Assembly: GCF_000165125.1 (NCBI RefSeq)
Contig: NZ_AEIU01000003.1
Span: 62,001 to 126,000, forward strand
DNA length: 64,000 bases
Source of the DNA: Vibrio caribbeanicus ATCC BAA-2122
GTDB taxonomy: Bacteria > Pseudomonadota > Gammaproteobacteria > Enterobacterales > Vibrionaceae
Direction of reading: 5' to 3'
The position numbers were made by a program, and so were the translations under genes. The notes below the pieces were generated by a model. It saw nothing but the letters and a program-made list of their open reading frames with translations. It had not been told where the DNA came from and ran no database searches. Positions 8,161-15,239 of this stretch are shown here, in pieces (the first letter of the stretch is position 1; every line of letters begins with the position of its first letter).

Positions 8161-8190
8161 AACGCAGAGTATCTCTCTGCGTTATTTTCC
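8161..8190 (+). terminator. Rho-independent terminator after the LysR gene
   Basis: AACGCAGAG and CTCTGCGTT pair over 9 bp around a 5-base loop and are followed by ATTTTCC, 21 bp after the LysR stop. The right arm is also the start of a block shared with the MITE-like repeat family, so the terminator appears to be partly built from a repeat remnant. Confidence 0.7.
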
Positions 8191-8247
8191 TTGAAATCAA
8201 CATAATGGCAATGCTCTGAATCCTTTATCTTGAAACCACTTAGATAA
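8175..8247 (+). repeat. Partial degenerate MITE-like repeat (right end)
   Basis: CTCTGCGTTATTTTCCTTGA, then TCAACA, TGGCAATGCTCTGAATCC and a decayed CACTTAGATA end match the last 80 bases of the full elements. The left half is absent. It abuts the stop of the acetyltransferase gene. Confidence 0.7.
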
Positions 8248-8248
8248 A

Positions 8249-8725
8249 TCACAAGTTTTTTTCCATCATCAATAAATCCCAACACTCTTCGTTAAACGTG
8301 CGCTGAATCATTTGTTTTTCAATAAAGCCGAGTGATTGATAACAATGTTTAGCGACAGAGTTATCTTTAAAGACCGCTAGTGATAAAACCTTTGCACGGT
8401 AGTTTTCTCTCGCCAATCGAATGACTTGCATTAACATTTTCTTTGCCAGACCTTTACCACGAAATCCATCATGAATGTAAACTCGACAGATCCGAAACCT
8501 AAAATCTGACTCACTCACTAACTCCACATAGCCTATAGGTTGAGAAGAGACCGTGAGAATAAATGGGGGTACCTTGGAGTTTTTATAATGACTCCAGAGT
8601 TGATCCAAGTCCAAGGAAAAAGTAAAGCATGGCCCGCCCCATTGAAAGTTCAATTCCTCATTATCAATCCAAGAAATTAATGTTAGATAGTCGTTTTCTA
8701 TAAATGTTCTGATCTCTGTTTCCAT
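8249..8725 (-). CDS. GNAT-family N-acetyltransferase
   Basis: The 158-residue protein matches the GNAT fold: an N-terminal strand-helix region, then RICRVYIHDGFRGKGLAKKM, which contains the acetyl-CoA pyrophosphate-binding motif (R/Q-x-x-G-x-G/A, here GFRGKGLAKK). Downstream are VLSLAVFKDNSVAKHCYQ and SLGFIEKQMI, the usual C-terminal signature. The substrate is unknown. Start at ATG 8723-8725. No operon partner is present; the nearest downstream feature is the repeat remnant. Confidence 0.85.
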   Translation of the reverse strand: METEIRTFIENDYLTLISWIDNEELNFQWGGPCFTFSLDLDQLWSHYKNSKVPPFILTVSSQPIGYVELVSESDFRFRICRVYIHDGFRGKGLAKKMLMQVIRLARENYRAKVLSLAVFKDNSVAKHCYQSLGFIEKQMIQRTFNEECWDLLMMEKNL

Positions 8726-9124
8726 ATAAAGACCAATAAATGAAGTAAGTGATGAAAAGTTACCATAACAAATTTCTACGGTAAGATTTTATTTAAGGAC
8801 TTTATTAGATAGCAAACAAAATTATTCTGGGTCATTTTAACCAGCTCAGCCAAAGTGTATGAATATGTGATCACCAGACTCGAAGTCTAAGGTTGGCCGA
8901 AATCTTACCGCGATCATTTTACTCTGTGATTAACGTCGAAAATATCATAAAAAACAGATGAATAAGGGCAATTTAAATCACATTTAATCATTCGATAGTG
9001 ATCCTATTTTCAACTTTTCTCACAAACAGCTCGAAATGTTTGTCCAATGTCAGAAGTAGGCAAACATAATGTTAAAAAGCTTCTATACTAAACATTGCAT
9101 TTGTTCACATTATTAAAGAGAAAT
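8726..9124. other. Intergenic region, no gene seen
   Basis: This 399-bp AT-rich stretch separates two divergent genes. I see no open frame, RNA gene or repeat in it. It presumably holds both promoters. Confidence 0.6.
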
Positions 9125-9856
9125 ATGATGAAAGTAATTGTTAGTATCTTATTTGCGATGTGGTCTACATCGGTCTTTGCTGGAAAGCTCACCGAACTCA
9201 AGTTTATCACCGAATCTTACCCTCCTTATAATTACCAAGAGAATGGTAAGCTAATGGGTATGTCTGTCGATATTTTAGAAGCTGCAACTAAAGCAGCCGG
9301 AGACCCAGTGATGAGGAAGGACGTTAAAGTTCAACCTTGGGCAAGGGGTTACGCGGCAGCACTCTCAGGTCCTAAGGTAGCACTTTTTGCTACAACACGA
9401 ACCGCAGAGCGTGAATCAAAGTTTAAGTGGGTAGGTCCTATTTCAGACACCAAAGTAGTTATATTTTCAGCAAAGGATGTCACTGTAAATGGCGCCGAGG
9501 ATTTAAAAAACTACCGTATCGGAGCAGTGAGAGATGACATAGGCGAGCAACTTCTAAAACAGCTCGGTGTCAAAGCTTCTTCTATCAAACTTCAGCCAAA
9601 AGCCGACTTACTCGTAAAACAATTAGGAGCTGGCCGGATCGATATGCTTGCATATGAAGAAAATGTTGCGTCTTACTTAATGAGATCTGCGAATATTGAT
9701 AAATCAAAATTCAAAGTGGTCTATGTCCTAAGCGAAAGTCAACTGTATTACAGCCTAAGCTCTGATACTCCAGATGATTACGTTTCCATGTTACAAGGTG
9801 GGATCGACTCTATTACTTCCTCCGGTGTACTTGCGGAAATCAAATCCAAGTATTAG
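9125..9856 (+). CDS. Family-3 extracellular solute-binding protein
   Basis: The start is placed at ATG 9125 (adjacent ATG 9128), with AAAGAG just upstream. The 243-residue protein has a signal peptide (MKVIVSILFAMWSTSVFA) and a SBP_bac_3 fold opening with LKFITESYPPYNYQENGKLM and GMSVDILEAATKAAG. A conserved arginine region (ATTRTAERESKFKWVGPI) should contact the ligand carboxylate, as in amino-acid-binding relatives. No permease or ATPase gene is adjacent, so it may be an orphan binding protein or sensory partner. Ligand unknown. A strong terminator follows. Confidence 0.88.
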   Translation: MMKVIVSILFAMWSTSVFAGKLTELKFITESYPPYNYQENGKLMGMSVDILEAATKAAGDPVMRKDVKVQPWARGYAAALSGPKVALFATTRTAERESKFKWVGPISDTKVVIFSAKDVTVNGAEDLKNYRIGAVRDDIGEQLLKQLGVKASSIKLQPKADLLVKQLGAGRIDMLAYEENVASYLMRSANIDKSKFKVVYVLSESQLYYSLSSDTPDDYVSMLQGGIDSITSSGVLAEIKSKY

Positions 9857-9865
9857 TCCGAAAAC

Positions 9866-9904
9866 CTACAAGGGGCGAGTGTATCGCCCATTGTAGTTGT
9901 TTTG
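9866..9904 (+). terminator. Rho-independent terminator after the solute-binding protein gene
   Basis: CTACAA-g-GGGCGA pairs with TCGCCC-a-TTGTAG, giving twelve base pairs with one mismatch around a GTGTA loop, followed by TTGTTTTG. It begins 10 bp after the stop codon. Confidence 0.85.
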
Positions 9905-10308
9905 TCAGACCTAGACTCTTGTTATGGTGCTTCTTAAAACCAGCAAACTATAAAATTGTACTCTTCGCGCTCCCCAACCGCTGAGTCTAGCGGAAGTGAA
10001 TAATATTTTGAGCTAAGAGAGAATTCATATATCGCTGTTTAACAATGCAAGAGAAACCTTTCATTTAACGTTGTTATTTTATTTAAAATTGAATCTGAGG
10101 AAGCACTCTAACTCCTCTATTTCAAAGTCACTAGCATACACATATTGCGCTTTATAAAACCTGCTAAAAGTTGATAACTTATACTTGCTGTAACTACTCT
10201 CGCCCCATAGAATGGCTCTATAACATAGCGACATAACTCCCTAATTTTTTTGTAATTTCAAGTTAAGAACAAAAAATTTAAAAATCATCTTTCGAGTCTC
10301 TTAAATTT
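9905..10308. other. AT-rich intergenic region
   Basis: These 404 bp hold no convincing gene. A short CCGCT/AGCGG hairpin occurs near 9980. The region becomes markedly AT-rich towards 10308 and should contain the promoter of the ToxR-like operon. Confidence 0.5.
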
Positions 10309-11097
10309 ATGAGTGAAAAAAATACAGTGAAGTCATTCAGAATCGGAAACTTGATGCTAGTTGAAAATTCACTAGCACTCGTTAATGAAAAAACGGGTCA
10401 GCAAGTAAGAATAGGAACCCACGATTTTTTGACTCTCTATGAGCTATGCTGCAACGCTGGAAATATTGTCACTAAAGAAACACTTTTAGAAAAGGGTTGG
10501 CCAGGAAAAATTGTCTCAGAGAGTTCTTTGACTCAGTCAATACGCAATATACGCAATCTAATAGGGGATAATGGTAAGGAGCAAAAGTGGTTAAAAACTA
10601 TATCCAAGGTTGGATATCTTCTTGATGCAGAGGTGGTCATAGAGGACCACCCGATGAGTAAGGCCACTTTTTTTAATAGCTTGAAAAACACAAAAAAATT
10701 AAAAAAGCCCTTCATCAATACTAAAACCAAAGTAGTGATATTATCATGCCTTGTGGTATCGCTCGCTTTTCTCTCCGAGAAACTCTATCTGAAGTATTCA
10801 TTCACAAAAGATAATGGGCATTATCCGAACACTCGTTATGATAACGGAATTATACAAATATATTCAGACAAGGAATCTATTGCCATCTACGTCGGTGAAA
10901 GTATAAATCAAATATTGCAAAGTACTCACAGGAAGCCCCAAAAAATTGCCATTCTACTACAGGAAAATAACCTGTCATATGCAATTATAAATAGTGAAGG
11001 TAAAATATATAATAAGTTGCTCATAATTGACAACAATACCAGCGACAGAGAAATTCACGACATCATTCTGAAAGAGGTAACGAATGCTCTCAGCTAG
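10309..11097 (+). CDS. ToxR/VtrA-like transmembrane transcriptional regulator
   Basis: The 262-residue protein has an N-terminal OmpR/ToxR-type winged helix (about residues 10-108; GTHDFLTLYELCCNAGNIVT, SSLTQSIRNIRNLIGD, and the wing KTISKVGYLL). A basic linker, a single membrane segment (about 141-157, VVILSCLVVSLAFL) and a periplasmic domain of about 100 residues follow. The 3' end overlaps the next gene by 14 bp. Size, topology and overlap match V. parahaemolyticus VtrA, which pairs with VtrC to sense bile salts and switch on vtrB; other ToxR/TcpP-type cassettes share the architecture. The DNA-binding fold is certain; the VtrA equivalence is inferred. AT-rich codon use suggests horizontal acquisition. 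Confidence 0.88.
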   Translation: MSEKNTVKSFRIGNLMLVENSLALVNEKTGQQVRIGTHDFLTLYELCCNAGNIVTKETLLEKGWPGKIVSESSLTQSIRNIRNLIGDNGKEQKWLKTISKVGYLLDAEVVIEDHPMSKATFFNSLKNTKKLKKPFINTKTKVVILSCLVVSLAFLSEKLYLKYSFTKDNGHYPNTRYDNGIIQIYSDKESIAIYVGESINQILQSTHRKPQKIAILLQENNLSYAIINSEGKIYNKLLIIDNNTSDREIHDIILKEVTNALS

Positions 11098-11560
11098 CAT
11101 TTTAATTCTTACATTGTTGAACATTTTCCTACTTTTTATGTATACAACAATTGAAAAGCCTGCTTCGGCACTTGGGACGGTTTATGAGGTAGAAAACCTG
11201 AGTCATACCTATCAAGGACGCAGTACGATTCAAGTATATCTCAAAGGTAATGAGTTTGAGTTCACTTCGGTTGCCGAAGAAGCACAAAAAGGAGAAAAGA
11301 AGCTCTACTATGAGATGAGTGGAAAGGGAAAAGTTGAGTCTGGAGAAGATAACGTTTATTACATTAACTTCTCCGAACAGAATTCTAACTTTATTCAAAA
11401 TGGTGGACTTCCGACACTGCCGATTGTGAAAAATATTTATAATGCAGAAAGAAAAATTCCATCCAAAAACATGGTTGAATTAAAGTCTAAAAGTAAAGAC
11501 TACGTTGTACTCGTCACCTATATGAATGGGGGACATATAATTGCGATGAAACGATATTGA
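11084..11560 (+). CDS. Small membrane-anchored periplasmic partner of the ToxR-like regulator (VtrC/ToxS-like)
   Basis: The 158-residue protein starts inside the regulator gene (ATG 11084), with GAGGTAACGA just ahead. A single N-terminal membrane segment (about residues 3-19, ASILILTLLNIFLLFMY) precedes a periplasmic domain of about 130 residues rich in alternating beta-strand patterns (STIQVYLKGNEFEF, KKLYYEMSGKGKVES). No sequence family was recognised, as expected for the fast-evolving co-component partners of ToxR-like proteins. Position, 14-bp overlap and topology match VtrC (about 161 residues), which forms an obligate beta-barrel heterodimer with VtrA. Function inferred from context. 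Confidence 0.75.
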   Translation: MLSASILILTLLNIFLLFMYTTIEKPASALGTVYEVENLSHTYQGRSTIQVYLKGNEFEFTSVAEEAQKGEKKLYYEMSGKGKVESGEDNVYYINFSEQNSNFIQNGGLPTLPIVKNIYNAERKIPSKNMVELKSKSKDYVVLVTYMNGGHIIAMKRY

Positions 11561-11701
11561 CACATCAACCACCAAAAAAAACCTCAAATAGAAAACGCTT
11601 AAGATATCACTCTATAATTTCTTAAAAATCATTATTTTGATAGGTATTACAAATGTATCGATCTTAATCATTTAATGAGCCTTAGCTCCAAATAGCATGA
11701 T

Positions 11702-12253
11702 TCACCTTAAAGCAATAAACAAACCAACAGTAAAAGCAGAAGCAAGTAATGAGCTGAAAAATGTCATTGAAAGCCATAACGTTCCGCTAATAGGTATCCC
11801 TCTGTACTGACTATCACTCCTAAACCTATTAAATGAAGCTTGTTCAAGCGAGTTCGAGTATACCTGTTCAGATTGGCTAGTATTTAGCAATTTTTTGCTT
11901 TCAACATAAAGGATATCATCCACCGATTGATTAATTAGCGAATCTTCAATGATTAATAAATATCCTTCTTTAGGGACTGTTTTTATCTCACACTCTAACG
12001 TATCAAAACATGCAAGAACCTTTCTTAGGTTTGAAATGGCTTTAGTCAATGAAGTTTCACTTACAAGCACCTTTCCCCACACCTTTTCATGCATCTCATC
12101 TTTGGTAATAACTTGATTTGCTCGTTCACAAAGTAAGTGTAATATTGCGGACTCTCTCCCCCCCAGCCTTTCCAAACGATGGTTTGATATAACCTCACGT
12201 TTTAAAACATCAAAAATAACATCGCACCCTAGTGCGTAATTTCTTTCTGTCAT
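11702..12253 (-). CDS. ToxR-like regulator with C-terminal membrane anchor (VtrB-like)
   Basis: The start is placed at the ATG at 12251-12253 (MTERNYALGC), with GGGG eight bases upstream; longer in-frame starts at 12298 and 12304 add a hydrophobic stretch ahead of the DNA-binding domain and are less likely. The 183-residue protein has an N-terminal winged helix (LGGRESAILHLLCERANQVI, SETSLTKAISNLRKVL, KTVPKEGYLL), a polar linker and one membrane segment at the extreme C-terminus (about 158-182), with no periplasmic domain. This is the VtrB layout (about 187 residues), the V. parahaemolyticus activator of type III secretion system 2. It converges with the VtrA/VtrC-like pair. Confidence 0.82.
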   Translation of the reverse strand: MTERNYALGCDVIFDVLKREVISNHRLERLGGRESAILHLLCERANQVITKDEMHEKVWGKVLVSETSLTKAISNLRKVLACFDTLECEIKTVPKEGYLLIIEDSLINQSVDDILYVESKKLLNTSQSEQVYSNSLEQASFNRFRSDSQYRGIPISGTLWLSMTFFSSLLASAFTVGLFIALR

Positions 12254-12680
12254 CAAAAAAACCCCAAAAATCACATTTATCGCTAATAGTAAATTCATTA
12301 GCAACTTGGAAAAAACAATCTTCGATATTGCACTAAAAAGGCTTAATCAAAATAAAGATGATTAAGCGCCAAGTTGCTTTTCAAAGCATGCGATAGTTTG
12401 GAAAAAAAAGGATAAAAAAGTCATGAAAAAACTATGAAGTAATCAGAACAACAGTTATAAAATCATCATAAATCTAAAAACTTCAAAAAAAGGTATAGTA
12501 AACCCATTATTTAGACAAAAGTCACACTAAGAACCACCGATTAGAAATATAAGTATAACTAATCATTAATGTGGATATAGTAATTGCATTCTGATTGCCA
12601 GAGATTAGAAATTGTGAAAAGAGATTTGAAGGTGCTCAAAACTGCCGCTATATTCAGCAATTTCTAACACCTAACGTAAT
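12254..12680. other. AT-rich regulatory gap upstream of the VtrB-like gene
   Basis: Very AT-rich (roughly 70 %) with several short A and T tracts. No gene is supported; a plus-strand frame near 12595-12846 overlaps the glycosyltransferase gene and lacks a ribosome site. The stretch should carry the vtrB-like promoter and is where a VtrA-like protein would bind. Confidence 0.5.
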
Positions 12681-13523
12681 TTATTTTTGGGAATACCAAT
12701 TTTCCATCACCGAATATAACGCTTCTCTTAGCATACTCTTTAGTTGTGTTTCCGTACAAGGAGCCATATTACTTATATCATTGTTTGTGTCAGTGAGAGG
12801 ATGTGGTTTGTTAATATATTGCCGGCGCTTTAAATACATGTTTTGAATGGCTGAGAGAAGTGCTTTTAAGGTTGGGTTTTGACTATGGCAGGCTATCACG
12901 ACTCTCGGTATTGAGTAACTGAGCTTCATATTCTCCGCTGATAGATCTTCAACACCAACGACTAAACTATTTGCTTTTTCATATCTCTTGGAGATCGCAA
13001 AGGGTTCTTGTTGCCACTTCATCGCAAAACCACCATAACGAAAGAGAATCTCGTAGTGTGCAATATCTACAGCTGTGAGCTGCCCTGCTTTAACGTCTCG
13101 AGTTATTTGATGCTGATAAGGCGCTTGGTTGAGTAGTCGAATATCACGTGTATCGGAAATATCACGTACTTCTACATTAGAATATGATCTCAATCTTTCC
13201 TTTAATACCTGTAGTCGCCTAAGATCGCTAATTATCCCCGCTACCTGTACTTGCTCTGCATCAGACTCATTACTTTCATACAGTTTGACTTGACCAAATA
13301 CTTTAGATTCATGGTTAAGAGCATAAAAGTATTTCGAGTCAACCCAAAGTACAATTTTCATATGTTTATTAAGAGTTGCCCAACTTTGTACATGGCATAT
13401 CTGCTTCCATTTGGGCAATGAATTCAGCCAAACTAAATGAAGAAATTCAGGTATCTCAATTAGACAATGAGGATTAGCATGATTTGTAACAGCATCAGTT
13501 CTTAAAGCTTCTCTTTCTCTCAT
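12681..13523 (-). CDS. Glycosyltransferase-fold protein of the TcdA/TcdB-type sugar-binding family lacking the DXD motif
   Basis: The start ATG (13521-13523) has AGGGA five bases upstream; a GTG at 13538 is the alternative. The 280-residue product has hallmarks of the LCT/GT-A sugar transferase family: IPEFLHLVWLNSLPKWK (residues 24-40), a strand-turn VLWVDSKYF, and VDIAHYEILFRYGG (152-165). Family members continue GGVYLDxD; here the text is GGFAMKWQQEP (164-174), with Lys169 and Gln171 where the metal-binding aspartates should be. It may be catalytically dead, use another mechanism, or have another fold function. No signal peptide is present. Neighbouring VtrB-like regulation makes a secreted effector conceivable but unproven. 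Confidence 0.62.
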   Translation of the reverse strand: MREREALRTDAVTNHANPHCLIEIPEFLHLVWLNSLPKWKQICHVQSWATLNKHMKIVLWVDSKYFYALNHESKVFGQVKLYESNESDAEQVQVAGIISDLRRLQVLKERLRSYSNVEVRDISDTRDIRLLNQAPYQHQITRDVKAGQLTAVDIAHYEILFRYGGFAMKWQQEPFAISKRYEKANSLVVGVEDLSAENMKLSYSIPRVVIACHSQNPTLKALLSAIQNMYLKRRQYINKPHPLTDTNNDISNMAPCTETQLKSMLREALYSVMENWYSQK

Positions 13524-13691
13524 TGCTATCCCTAGCACTAGTGATCATTCAGTCAGTCTCTAAGTCCACTGACTGACGAGCAATAGAAATGTTCTTACTT
13601 ATTATGAGCAAATATAAAAAAAGCTAAATTAAAAACAAAAAATCACTTATTTTAATGGCTTAAGTTACTCCCACATTCTATGCAAGAAACA

Positions 13692-13846
13692 TATACCCAG
13701 ACAACTCGCAATTTGGGGGCGTGCCACTGCGCCGATGTCATCGTCAAACATCTTGGTAAGAGCCCACTATTCCGCTGCGTTATTTTCCTTGAACTCAACA
13801 CTGTGGCATCGCTCTGAATCCTGGATTTTAAAGTCACTTAGGTATA
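13692..13846 (+). repeat. MITE-like repeat, internally deleted copy
   Basis: This copy has both TATACCC...GGGTATA-type ends (right end decayed to TTAGGTATA) but joins the left tip directly to the ACAACTCGC block, so it is 155 bp rather than 265 bp. The internal GAGCCCACTATTCCGCTGCG and GGCATCGCTCTGAATCCTG blocks match the full copies closely. It lies between the AT-rich regulator block and yccF. Confidence 0.85.
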
Positions 13847-13875
13847 GTCCTATTGCCACACCAGTTGTTATCAAC

Positions 13876-14304
13876 CTAGCGAGAATACCTTGCCATAGCA
13901 GCTTGCTCTTTGGTCACCACTGTTTTGCCAATTGGTGCTAAAGAAATGTAGGCTAATTTCAAATGTTGGATAGCAAATGGAATACCGATTATAGTAACAA
14001 AGCATGCAACAGCAGAGCATACATGCCCTATCGCCAGCCATATTCCAGCTAAAAGGAACCAAACAATATTCCCCACCATTCCCACAGAACTGGTACCAAT
14101 ATCTTCCTGTTTAGTCAGTTCATTACGTGCAATGGCCTCATGTCCAAAAGGAAAAAATGAAAAATTTCCCATAACAAAGCACGCTCGACCCCAAGGTATA
14201 CCAATAATACTAATGAAAGCGATCAAGCCGACTAACCACCACATTAACCCCATGACGACACCACCCAATACGAACCAAATGACGTTTCCTATTGTTTTCA
14301 ACAT
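13876..14304 (-). CDS. yccF: YccF-family inner membrane protein
   Basis: The 142-residue protein contains two copies of the YccF repeat: GNVIWFVLGGVVMGLMWWLV with GIPWGRACF, and GNIVWFLLAGIWLAIGHV with GIPFAIQHLKLA. Each repeat has two membrane-spanning stretches. GGGAGAA precedes the ATG. The family is widespread in gamma-proteobacteria and its function is not established. It stands alone; an extensive inverted repeat lies in its leader. Confidence 0.9.
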   Translation of the reverse strand: MLKTIGNVIWFVLGGVVMGLMWWLVGLIAFISIIGIPWGRACFVMGNFSFFPFGHEAIARNELTKQEDIGTSSVGMVGNIVWFLLAGIWLAIGHVCSAVACFVTIIGIPFAIQHLKLAYISLAPIGKTVVTKEQAAMARYSR

Positions 14305-14322
14305 GACTGTTCTCCCAGATGC

Positions 14323-14365
14323 AGAAATAACTCTAATGCTATCTCATAGTATTAGAGTTATTTCT
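14323..14365. terminator. Long AT-rich inverted repeat (putative terminator or leader hairpin)
   Basis: AGAAATAACTCTAAT pairs perfectly with ATTAGAGTTATTTCT, and the inner GCTAT/ATAGT adds five more pairs (one wobble) around a CTC loop, giving a 20-bp stem. It lies 50 bp beyond the TauE stop and 19 bp upstream of the yccF start on the same strand. Either transcription termination of the upstream gene or a regulatory leader is possible. Confidence 0.55.
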
Positions 14366-14394
14366 TAACCTAAGATGAATATCTCAAGAAGCGA

Positions 14395-14409
14395 GGTTAC
14401 TTGGGTATA
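14395..14409 (-). repeat. Solo terminal inverted repeat of the MITE family
   Basis: GGTTACTTGGGTATA is the exact reverse complement of the left terminus of the full elements. No element body is attached. It sits 6 bp beyond the end of the TauE gene. Confidence 0.55.
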
Positions 14410-14415
14410 TATTTT

Positions 14416-15141
14416 TCACATTGCCTGCCAGATAGCCGTAGTTCCACTTAGCGCGCAAAGACACAAAGCTCCCAGACGAATCTTTTCCTTACTAACAGAC
14501 TGTGTAGTTAGTAGCGCTAATCGATATCCAAACCAAGAAGCGGGCAGTAATGGTATCGTAATCCAAAGGTGATGAAGCGTGAAAAAGCCAACTGGTATCT
14601 GAATTAACAAAGAAATAAATGAACTAATAACAAAAAAAGCGGAAAGGTTACCTCTGAGTTGGTTGGCTCCTTGATGCTGCAAAAGTAGCGCCATCGGAGG
14701 ACCTCCTATACCTGAACTCGTGCCAAACAGACCAGAAAAAAAACCAGCAATTCCCATTCTGATTGGCGTAGGTTCAAGACGAAAAGGAAGCAAACTGAGG
14801 CAAACCGCGATCAAAACCAGCAATCCAAGCCACAACGATAAAAGTTGATGAGAGACGAGCACAAGAAGTGCTGCACCCGCAAAAGAACCAGGTATTCTTC
14901 CAAGCAGCGCTAGTTTTAGTCCCCCGATCTCCACACTATCTCTATGTTTAAAGGCATTTAGCACAGAGATAAACAGTGCCACAAGACAGATAGGGGCCGG
15001 AACATAAAAAGGTGAAATCATAAAAAGCAGTGGTGCAGCGACAATGGCTAGACCGAATCCGATCGAGCTTTGAACAAAGGAACCAACAAATATCAACAAG
15101 GCTGCAAGCAAGCCATCCTGCGTTACCCATTCGCTAAACAT
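14416..15141 (-). CDS. TauE/SafE-family sulfite/anion exporter
   Basis: The 241-residue, almost wholly hydrophobic protein has about eight membrane segments. It carries the family repeats: LIFVGSFVQSSIGFGLAIVA (N-terminal half) and GMAGFFSGLFG-like GIAGFFSGLFGTSSGIGGPP (C-terminal half). Members export sulfite, sulfoacetate or other small organic anions; the substrate here is unknown because no sulfonate-metabolism genes are nearby. Confidence 0.9.
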   Translation of the reverse strand: MFSEWVTQDGLLAALLIFVGSFVQSSIGFGLAIVAAPLLFMISPFYVPAPICLVALFISVLNAFKHRDSVEIGGLKLALLGRIPGSFAGAALLVLVSHQLLSLWLGLLVLIAVCLSLLPFRLEPTPIRMGIAGFFSGLFGTSSGIGGPPMALLLQHQGANQLRGNLSAFFVISSFISLLIQIPVGFFTLHHLWITIPLLPASWFGYRLALLTTQSVSKEKIRLGALCLCALSGTTAIWQAM

Positions 15142-15239
15142 ATGAACCCACTATGCGAGAAGACAAGTTTAGAGGTTATCGCCAAACAAATGTACTTTCA
15201 CTAAGTTTCTTAGAACAATTTGACCTAGTTAGCTGTTAT

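Noticed and set aside
10309-12253. Type III secretion locus implied by VtrA/VtrB-like regulators
   Set aside because: No secretion apparatus, chaperone or translocon gene is present anywhere in the window.
12595-12846. 83-residue plus-strand open frame with a hydrophobic stretch
   Set aside because: It overlaps the glycosyltransferase-like gene on the other strand and has no ribosome site.
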